Shown here piece after piece: positions 37,071-46,047 of a DNA stretch of 64,000 nt; position 1 is the first letter of the stretch, and each line of letters begins with the position of its first letter. The notes under the pieces are model-generated. The model had not been told where the DNA came from. It was given only the letters and a program-made list of their open reading frames with translations, and searched no databases. A program made the translations under genes and the position numbers. This stretch comes from Plasmodium coatneyi (Eukaryota > Apicomplexa > Aconoidasida > Haemosporida > Plasmodiidae). Where the stretch lies: the NCBI RefSeq assembly GCF_001680005.1, contig NC_033567.1:1-64000 (forward strand). The letters are read 5' to 3'.

Positions 37071-37497
37071 ATACAGTTCATCTACATGCCTATGTGCAGT
37101 TCTTATATATATATATGTATAAGGAGTTACGTTGCATCCCTCCTTTCCCTTCCCCTTTCCTGAATGTGTATATTCATAAATGTACTGTGAAGAGGGTAAA
37201 TTTATATGAAATAAAATGAAAAGAAGCGTACATAATAATACAAAGGATATTTGCATTAATTATGCATACAAGGGAGAAATATATGCATCCTTATAGTATA
37301 TGCTTGACAGTACAATCCTCCCCTCTTCCCTTCTGTTTATGTAATTGTTCAGTAATAATAAATTGTTTTTTCTTCTTTTTTTTTTTTTTTTATATTTAAC
37401 ATTATCTCCAAATAAGAAACAGCAGAATTTTTTAGTGTATACATGTATATAAAAATTCCACTGTTAAAACATGTGCATAATAATTTGCTACTCCACC
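36644..37497. other. Gene-free spacer with TA microsatellite
   Basis: Divergent interval between KIR-6 and the two-TM gene at 37796. An (AT)n run lies at 37033-37070. Nothing else is callable. Confidence 0.6.
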
Positions 37498-37514
37498 TTA
37501 TTACACCGTCAGAA
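37498..37514 (+). promoter_or_regulatory. Upstream motif of the two-TM genes (copy 3)
   Basis: TTATTACACCGTCAGAA lies about 300 bases before the ATG at 37796 and is conserved upstream of the paralogs. Confidence 0.45.
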
Positions 37515-37795
37515 GGAAGGGTGTGACATACTACTGGAGAGTGTGTGGGAGGGGGTGTAACATTCTCTTTTTTTTTTTCTCATAAAAAGGAATATGATTA
37601 TTAAGAATGTTATCATCATAAATTGTATAGAATAGAACTAAAAACCATGTTGTTTTTATTTCAAATTACCACATAACTTTTGCATTAATTAGTATTATGT
37701 ACATTTTTATTACTTCCTTCCTTTAAAAATATATATGTAACACACGCTCAAAAAAGAAGCAAACAAAAAAAAAAAGAAGCAGAAAAAACAGCAAA

Positions 37796-38934
37796 ATGAT
37801 GGCACCAATGCCTTTAACAAAACTTTCCATACTCCTCACCTTCGCCATACTTTACTCCTCGTGGGCACGACGTAACCCAAATCACCACTACGTAAGATAA
37901 TAACAACTGTTACATTTTTAAAATGATCGCGCACATTACTATAATTAACTCCCATCTTTTTATTAAGAATAGAAAAAAAAAAGAGAAAAAAAAAGTTTTT
38001 CCACCACCCTAACACCCCTTCCTTACCCCCTTTTTTTTTTTAGGTGACTGCCATAAGCACATCATCCAAGGGTGTCGAAACTAAGAAGACAAGTACCACT
38101 CCTGTTATGGGTGTAAAAACACAAAAATCCAAGTGGAGTGATGATGATGGTACATCAAACAACAACAACAACGATGATGACGTGGTCCCTTTAAGGACGG
38201 AAAGAATAGACGCTTTCTTGGATCAGGACGATAAAAAATTATTTCACCGATTCTATGCAACAAGAAGTGGTAAAAATGGGAACAATGAACGTCCCAAAGC
38301 GGATAATGATGATACTTCCTATCACCCCTTTTGGAAGAACCGCCGCCGTTGCGATGCAATAAAACTCTTTTTGGACAGCGGTTCCATGGAAAGTGTTCAT
38401 TCATTGTCTACAAGATGCAGTTCCATGGGCAGCCGTTCCTGCTGCATGGACAGTTCGATGGACAGCCGTTCCTCCCTCGACAGCACTTGCTCCATGGATA
38501 GCGGTTCCTCCATGGAGAGCCTCTTTGAGGAGCGTAATGATGACAATCATTATGATGATTATTCAACAACAGTATATAGAAGAAATAAAGCACAAACAAA
38601 TGGAAGAATAGCAACTGGGTTACTCCCACCCAGGGAATTCCATCCTAGGGGATGTCGACCTAGAGGATTTTTTAATAAATTGTTATATATTATAAAAAGA
38701 AGATTATGGACAAGAAAACGGGGATCATTGCTGTCACCGTTCTTGTCATCACCTCTCGTATTGACCCTTACCATTTTATATGTATTAGCTTTGTGTTGTG
38801 TTGGTTTAATTGTTGCACTTTCTATAGGAAATCCACCACCACCATATTCGTGGGCGCAAACTGGTTTTGCTATTGTTGCTTTTATGGTATGTATTCTTCT
38901 GAGTGTAAAATTAGGTACAAATTGGAACGCTTAA
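37796..38934 (+). CDS. Two-TM exported-type protein with SMDS repeats
   Basis: Exons are 37796-37891 (signal-like, ends NPNHHY, donor GTAAGA) and 38044-38934, giving 328 residues. Exon 2 starts VTAISTSS, has Asn/Asp-rich stretches and a Ser-rich block of imperfect MDSRSS units (38384-38525). Two membrane segments follow (PLVLTLTILYVLALCCVGLI and FAIVAFMVCILLSV). The protein ends shortly after the second one. The neighbouring frame carries a basic tail (RYKLERLRNRYKTAINRYK) like that of the paralogs, so a small indel may have cut off the native tail. Paralogs lie at 11158, 23378 and 40103. The family and function are not recognised; export into the host cell is inferred from the layout. Confidence 0.8.
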
Positions 38935-39673
38935 GGAATCGTTACAAAACTGCTATAAATAGGTACAAAAACTTTTAGTAATCGTTACGGACCGTTACGG
39001 AACCGTTGTTTTGGGAAAAACCGTTGTTTGGGGAGGACGGAGAACCGTTGTTTTGGGGAAGGGAACCTTTTTTTCGGATGGAAAAACTTTCTTTTCGGAA
39101 GAATTTGTTTTAATCTAAACAAGAAAAATGTTGCAAATTTATGGCGAACATAGAAAAAAAATGTACAATACATGTGCAATAAATGAAAAGAACTGCGCAA
39201 GGGAGATTATGTGTACCATGATCTTTTGTGCGCATTAGGTATTATAGCAGCGACTCCAAATTCCTAAAGGAAATATGATAAGTAGTGGTGTATATGTACG
39301 TATTAATGAATGTGTATATAATATTTGTATTATACCAATAGTTATTATTATAAATTTAAAGGTACAAAAATAATTGACAACAGTGGAACATTGTTGTACA
39401 CTCTCTCCCCATAGGAAATTGATGATAATGTATACACAAAGAAAGCACAAAAAATTTGCTCCCTACACATAACCCCTAAACCTAAGTAGCAATATTAATG
39501 CCCTACAACTAAAAAAAAAAAAGAACATTGCACCATCTGAGCACATAAGAAAACTAATATACTCCCTTAAACAGTTTCTATTCACCCATTATATCTGAAC
39601 ATTCAAACAACAAAAATGTTAAGCACAAACATGCATAATTGCAATATGCTCAAAATATGTGAGCAAATCGTAC
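38935..39673. repeat. Spacer with CCGTTGTTTTGGGG repeats
   Basis: From 38980 to 39065 the unit AACCGTTGTTTTGGGGA occurs about three times with ACGGACCGTTACGG. The rest is AT-rich with no gene signal. Confidence 0.65.
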
Positions 39674-39690
39674 TTATTACACTGTTAGAA
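39674..39690 (+). promoter_or_regulatory. Upstream motif of the two-TM genes (copy 4)
   Basis: TTATTACACTGTTAGAA lies about 425 bases before the ATG at 40103, next to GTGAGCAAAT-like sequence also seen upstream of the gene at 11158. Confidence 0.45.
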
Positions 39691-40102
39691 CTGTTATATA
39701 ATTAGAGAGCGAACTTTTTTCTTCGCTCTCTCTCTCTCTTTCTCTTTCTTTGTAGAAAAAGAAAAAAGGAAGAATACGAACCACTTTCACTGCATTTGTA
39801 TATTATAATTATATATGTGCAATTAAAAAAAAATGAACAACTCTTTTTTTTTTTTTTTTTTTTGACCATTATTTTAAATTATATTACATAACACCTTCCA
39901 CATGTGTTAGAGTATATTCTAATTTTTAATTTAGAAAGAAAAGTTTATTTACACATTCATCATTAAACATTAATTGAAATACGCACCAAAAGTGACTTAA
40001 TTATACATTTCACAAACGACTTCACAAACAACTTCACAAACACTTTGTAATTTAAAAATAAAGAAAAAAAAAAAAAAAGAAGAAGGAAGCAAAAACAAAA
40101 TA

Positions 40103-40912
40103 ATGGCACCTTTAACATCTGCAAAGCTGTTCATACTTAGCTTGATACTGTATTCCTGGTCAGAACATGATCACCACCACCATGTATGACAGTTACTATG
40201 AAATTGTTGAAATTTGCGCATATATTTATTATAAATGAACTTTGTTCCCCTTTTTGCACTAAAAGTTGAAAAAAAAAGGAGGGTGTGTTGGAAAAAAAAA
40301 AAAATTTCACCCCTAACAACCTTTTTTTATCTTTAGGTAAGTGCTTTAAGCACATCATGGAATAACAGGGACAGAACAACCAACCATTTTGATTCGTCGG
40401 ATTCAAGCAGTACAAGCAGTGAAGGATCATCCACAACACGTGTTCGAACTGGTACAAAAACGGGGTTGCAAAGTCCATTTTCTCATAAAAGTTATAATGA
40501 AGACGACCCTCCCTTTAGAAACATCTCCTTAAATGAACCATATAAAACATGCAGGAGAAGAAATACCACCCTAAAAGATAGATATCGAAGGTTGTATAAA
40601 AAATGTAAATATGGAAAGTTTAAACATAGAACCTTATTATTTTTTGTATTAGGAGCATTAGTCACTTGTCCATTTGTATTGTATTATGGATGCACAAAAA
40701 TGATTGTTCAAAAATGTTCAGGAACAGAGAATGTAGCCTTAAGTGTAAAGACATGTAATGCGGGAGTGGAAAGTGTACCAGTTTCAATGGTAATGTACGC
40801 ACTTGGTATATTCATTGTACTCCTTATGATAGGTGCTTTACTTGGATTCTACTACTGTAGAGCAAGAAAAAAATATATCCAACGATCCAAATACAAAAGA
40901 CACAAATTATAA
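40103..40912 (+). CDS. Two-TM exported-type protein, intact
   Basis: Exons are 40103-40183 (signal-like peptide MAPLTSAKLFILSLILYSW, then a His-rich end, donor GTATGA) and 40337-40912, phase 0, giving 218 residues. Exon 2 starts VSALSTSW, has a Ser-rich stretch, then two membrane segments (LLFFVLGALVTCPFVLYY and MYALGIFIVLLMIGALLGF) and a strongly basic end (RARKKYIQRSKYKRHKL). This is the only complete member of its subgroup here and the reference for the two broken copies. No clear PEXEL (RxLxE/Q/D) was found. The acceptor is followed directly by GTAAGT, which itself resembles a donor. Confidence 0.87.
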
Positions 40913-41194
40913 ATACAAATACAAAAATTACAAATTATAAGTTACAAAGTTGTAAAATGTGGAAATGTGGAAAACTTTTGTTGTCTTTTTTTCTCCCTAC
41001 GCACCCATACACCCCCATATATTTTTCTATATTATATATATTTTTTTTTTGCTCCAACCTTTTTGTGCACATTTTTTGCACACCTATTTTTCAAATACCT
41101 AAAAAAATAGTGTGTGTATAGTTTTTTTTCAAGTATAGATGATCAATTCCTCCTCCCACATATATGTGGGGAGGGGAGGGTTCTTGATTGTGTC

Positions 41195-41450
41195 CAATCC
41201 ATACACCACTTCAATGTATACACCAGTTTCAATCCATACACCACTTCAATGTATACACCAGTTTCAATCCATACACCACTTCAATCCATACACCACTTCA
41301 ATCCATACACCACTTCAATCCATACACCACTTCAATCCATACACCACTTCAATCCATACACCACTTCAATCCATACACCACTTCAATCCATACACCACTT
41401 CAATCCATACACCACTTCAATCCATACACCACTTCAATGTATACACCAGC
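41195..41450 (+). repeat. 17-bp minisatellite (expanded allele)
   Basis: About 15 copies of AATCCATACACCACTTC, some with a GTATACACCAGTTTC variant. The unit is not a multiple of three, so all three forward frames stay open with similar peptides; these are not genes. The matching left-hand array has four copies. Confidence 0.95.
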
Positions 41451-42844
41451 CTTATGCATGTTGGTATGGATAGGCTACACTGAACATCTACACTTTTCTG
41501 CGAAAGGAAATTTTTCGTTCATTAAAGGGGTGTTTGGATAGTGGTGAATGGTAAATACCTTGCACTATCACTATGCGCACATAAAATCATTCCTGTCTTA
41601 CCACGTCCTTTATCGGTATACAACTTATATATATATACATATATATATGGGTATATATAACTTATATATATATATGGGTATATATAACTTATATATATAT
41701 ATGGTTATATACAACGTATATATATATAGTTATATATATATATATGGGTATACCACTTTACAGCAAATAGTAGTATTGTTCTAAAAGAGTGGGTTGTTCC
41801 CTCGATTTCCCCCCGCGTGCACTTGTTAAAAGGATGTGGCACGACATAGTTGTACACGAAAAGGAAAAAGTACAAAAAAAATTGAATAAAAAATTTTTAA
41901 AAAATAATACATTAATAAAAAATTTTAAAAAAATAATAAATTAATATACAAAAATTAATAAAATGGAATGAACACGGAATGGGAAGCACATTTTAATATA
42001 TGTGCAAAGAATATAATCTACATTAGAAAGAGTGAAGGAATGAAAAAGGAGTGAGGGAGTGAAGAAGTGATGGAGTGAAGGAGTGAAGAAGTGAGGGAGT
42101 GAAGGAGTGAAGAAGTGATGGAGTGAAGGAGTGAAGAAGTGAGGGAGTGAAGGAGTGAAGAAGTGATGGAGTGAAGGAGTGAAGAAGTGAGGGAGTGAAG
42201 GAGTGAAGAAGTGATGGAGTGAAGGAAAAAGAAGGAATGAAGGAGTGAAGGAAGAAAAAAAAATTACAGTTTTAAAGGAAAAAGGAATGAAGAAGATTAG
42301 CTCAAATAGCACAATACATAATACACATACATACATATATATGTACATATTATATATAAATGAACAACTCCATAACATACTTACCATAAAAATAGAATAA
42401 AAGAATAAAAAAAAAAAAAGAAGAAAAGAAGGATCACATGAATATATATGTACGAAGAATATAATCTACACTTTGAAAGAGTGAAGAAGGTAGCTCCTAT
42501 AATGCAATATATATATATATATATATAACATATACATATATATATTTTTTGCTAAAAGTAAATGTATTAAAATGTACACATCAGGAGATAAAGGAAGGAA
42601 GTAAAAAATTTACCGTCAAAAAAAGAGAAAAAAAGAAGAAGAAACAAAAAATTACCATTCTTACATAAATAGTAGGTTATATGTATAGGTATATATATAT
42701 ATATACATATATATGTATATATGCATGAACCATATATATATGTCGAAGGAAGAAAAGGGGGAAAAAACAGCATACACACAACATTTTTATAACACAAAAA
42801 TTTCCTTATACAAGGCAAAAGGGGGGAAAGGCAAAAAGGCAAAA

Positions 42845-42902
<58 letters not shown>

Positions 42903-42913
42903 GCACGTGAACA
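41451..42913. repeat. Spacer of the right duplicate with three local arrays
   Basis: From 41625 to 41750 an ATATATGGGTATATATAACT unit repeats. From 42036 to 42236 a 24-bp unit (AGTGAAGAAGTGAGGGAGTG plus AAGG) repeats about eight times. From 42842 to 42900 there is a TA microsatellite. Several blocks match 24570-26154 in order, as expected of a segmental duplication. Confidence 0.8.
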
Positions 42914-44136
42914 ATGACAGAAGGGGTAACGGTAATCACATTTATCTTGTACAAAGAATAGATTTAAGCAGTGTGTACAAACATATATAATACATCGTAA
43001 AGAATGGAATAAATAATAATATAGAATACATAGTGACACATATATTCCATTAATTGCCTTCATAGGAACTCCATTTGAAGCAGCTACCATCGAAGAACGA
43101 TTTATACGGACACCTACCGGGAATAAGGAGCCAAACTGATTGTAGTAAACAGAGGAATGTAGGAACAGTTGAAAATAATATAAAAGCCTAACATGGAATG
43201 GGAGATCATGTTAATAAAATTGTACAGAGCTGGTGTTATATGCATGACGTGATGGGGGTCCCCGGGTCCAAGAATGAATTATGTTATGATTTCTATTATT
43301 GGCTGGGGGGTATGGTATCGAAGAGTTCACATGCCACCAATTCATTTCAGACCATCATGGATGAGATTTACAAGGACATGAAGGATGTAGTCTCGAAGAG
43401 CGTATGCAGAAATCTATACACCAGTATTCACAAAAAAATTTTCGAAGAAAGAAAACTAATGTATGATTATTATAGAGACTACGATCTTATTGTTACATAT
43501 TCGGATATAGCGCCGAAATCTTGTGATCAGGCATATCACCAACATTTAGAAAAGCTAAAAGGAGCATGTACAACTGTAAATACATACTGCCCAAATGGAA
43601 AAGGTACTAATGATCCCTTTTGTACCTGGTTTAGTTCGAAGATGACTGATGGGAAATGTGACGAAGAAATATTGAAATGTAATCCGAACCCAGGTTCTTC
43701 TGGACCAGGTAGTACTGGACACCAGTCTCCTGGGTCCTCCGGTCCTGGTAGTACCGGAACTTGGAAACCCGGATCCTCTGGTCCCGGTAGTACTGGAACA
43801 TGGAACCCAGGTTCTTCTGGTACCGGTTCCACGGGAACTTGGAATCCAGGTTCTTCTGGACACGACCCTCCGGGTTCCCAAGTTGGTCGAGGTGCTGTCG
43901 TACCTGGTGCCGTGTCTGGTGCATTAGCTGCAGTAGGACTTCCTGCCTTAGCATACTTTTTTTACAAGTATAAATCACACCTCTTCTTCCTTAAGGGGAA
44001 TAGTCATTCTGAAGGAAGAAGGAATAGGTCCCTTAGGATAGAATTGAACAGGTTCTCAAACCACGACGACGACTCAACAACAATAAATTCATCAGAATAT
44101 TCAATCCCATATAACTCATCATCATCATCCAGATGA
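42914..44136 (+). pseudogene. KIR: KIR with in-frame stop, exon 2 and 3 fused (KIR-7)
   Basis: Exon 1 is 42914-42931 (MTEGVT, donor GTAATC) and exon 2 is 43066-44136. The frame is open except for TAA at 43189-43191, exon 2 codon 42, where KIR-5 has a Tyr codon in the same context (KA/DAY). Downstream it keeps CYDFYYWLGG, MYDYYRDYDLI, a stalk of PGSSGPGSTG repeats (later units TGTWN instead of TGHQS), a membrane segment, and a basic tail ending SEYSIPYNSSSSSR. Like KIR-5 it lacks intron 2. It is the right copy of the duplication. Confidence 0.88.
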
Positions 44137-44450
44137 AGAAGGAAGATTGTTAGTTGGTAGGTGTGTTGTTAGACGTGGTAGGGAGGAAGGAAGGTTGTTA
44201 GGGTGGTGGTAGGTGGGTTGTTAGGTGGAAGGATGGAAGGAAGGTTGTTAGGGTGGTGGTAGGTGGGTTGTTAGGTGGAAGGATGGAAGGAAGGTTGTTA
44301 GGGTGGTGGTAGGTGGGTTGTTAGGTGGAAGGATGGAAGGAAGGTTGTTAGGGTGGAAGAAAGGTTGTTAGGGTGGTGGTAGGGTGGAAGAAAGGTTGTT
44401 CAGTGGTGCTAGAGTGGAAGGAAGGAAGGTTGTTGGGGTGAATTAGGTCT
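44137..44450 (+). repeat. GGTTGTTAGG array with 50-bp unit
   Basis: Begins right after the KIR-7 stop. A 50-bp unit (GGAAGGTTGTTAGGGTGGTG, then GTAGGTGGGTTGTTAGGTGG, then AAGGATGGAA) repeats three to four times at 44186-44350. It has the same position as the array after KIR-5. Confidence 0.9.
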
Positions 44451-45589
44451 AAGGAAGTGGTATGAGGGTCTAGGAAAGCGAAGGAAAGAGAATCTAAAGA
44501 AGGAAGGGTGGTCTAAGGAAGGAAAGGAGGGTCTAAGGAAGGAGAGAAGGAGTGTCTAGGGAAGGATGGGGTGTTAGGAGTGGAAGGAAAGGTCTAAGGA
44601 AGGAGGTTCTAAGGAGAAGGAAGGATGTATAAAAAAGGAAGCTTTTGTTAGGGGTGTAGGAATGAATGTTGTTAGGGGTGGAAGAATGGTTTTTCGGGGT
44701 GGAAGAAAGGTTGTTCGGTGTGGAACCTGATAATTGTGCAGGGGGGAGTGCACTTAGGGGGGGTTAGGTCGTTCGAAGGTGGTAGAATGATGGTTGTAAG
44801 GTGTGGTAGAGAGGAAGGTCATTTCCTTAAAGGACGAAAAAAAAAAGAAAGAAAAAAAAAAAGAAAAAAAAAAAAAAGGAGGAAAGGTGTGCAGGGGGGT
44901 GCAGTTTTTAGGGGTAGCTGTATGGTTCCGTTATGGGTGGAGGGAAGGTGTTAGATTGTTAGGGGTGTAAGGAAGGTTATTAGGTTAGAGGGAAGAAGGA
45001 AGAAAATATGCTTAGGGTAAGTGTGCAGGGGGGTGCACGTTAGGGCAGAAAGGCATAGAGGAAGAAAGGAAACGAAGGAACAAAAAAAAAATGGAAAAAA
45101 AACAAAGGGAAAGAAGGAAGAAAAAAAAAATGAAAGAAAGAAAAGAAAAAATAAAGAAGGAGGGAAAAAAAAAAATGAGGAAGAAAAGTGTGCACTGTGG
45201 TGCAATTGGGGGTGTTGGGCAGAGGGGACGTTCCTAGTGCTATTAGAATGAGGAGTTACGGGTGTAGACGTAGGGTGTGGGGATGCTAGAATAAAGATTT
45301 AGGGGGGCTAAAATGGAAGGTTTAAGGATATTAGAATGATTTTTTAGGAGTGGAAGGAAGGAAGGTCACTTTTTTTAAGGAAGATAGAAAAAAAGAAAAA
45401 AAAAAAAATTGAAGGGTTGGACGTGTTCAGAGAGGTGCACATAGAGGGAAGATGTTGAAGGAAGTATGCAGGAAGGTGCACCTATGGTAGTATATTGGGG
45501 GAAGTATGCATGGTGGAAGGAGGGGTTGTTAGGTGGTAGGTGTGCAGAGGGCTGCACCTGGGGGGGGAAGTATAAAGGAAGAAGGATGG
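44451..45589. other. Purine-rich spacer upstream of SICAvar C
   Basis: GTCTAAGGAAGG units to 44620, then A-rich low complexity alternating with GTGCAGGGGGGTGCA-like segments (44745, 44890, 45025, 45190), an unusual GC-richer repeat about every 140 bases. No gene is seen. Confidence 0.6.
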
Positions 45590-46047
45590 AGAGTTAAGGA
45601 AGGTAGGGGAGTGAAGCTTCAAGGTGTGAAATTAGTGTGTAACGATATAAGAATAAAAGGGTTAAGGGTGTGAGGAGTAGTTGTAAGGGTATTAGAAAAA
45701 AAAGGTTAGGGGTATTAGAATGAAGGGTTAGGGTTGTGAGGTGTACGGTGTAAGGGTATTAGAATAAAAGGTTAAGGTTATGGGATAAGGTTTTTTTCTA
45801 AGTTAAGGAACAACAGTATGGCCTGCTATTTTATTGCTTATGGTTTTGTACGCCCGAAGGGTGTATAAAAAGAAGGAAAAGGAAAAAAAGAAGAAAAATT
45901 AGGAAAACAAAGATTTTATGAAGGACGAAGGAGAAAGAAGAGGAGCGCAAAAATTATAATGATCTATATTTTTATCATAGGAATGTTCTATAATAATATA
46001 CATACTGAGAATATATGTGTATTTTATGATCTTAATGTAAATTCAAC
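45590..46047 (+). repeat. Short telomere-like array upstream of SICAvar C
   Basis: GGTTAAGGGTGTGAGG and GGTATTAGAATGAAGG units to about 45790, followed by a GGAACAACAGTATGGCCTGC segment also found before SICAvar A (1567) and B (28385). Exon 1 follows at 46048. Confidence 0.7.

Noticed and set aside
41195..41450. CRISPR-like regular repeats
   Set aside because: The units are directly adjacent with no unique spacers and the genome is eukaryotic; it is a minisatellite.
41114..41541. Three overlapping plus-strand open frames with SIHHFNPYT repeats
   Set aside because: The 17-bp unit keeps all three frames open; this is a property of the array, not a gene.
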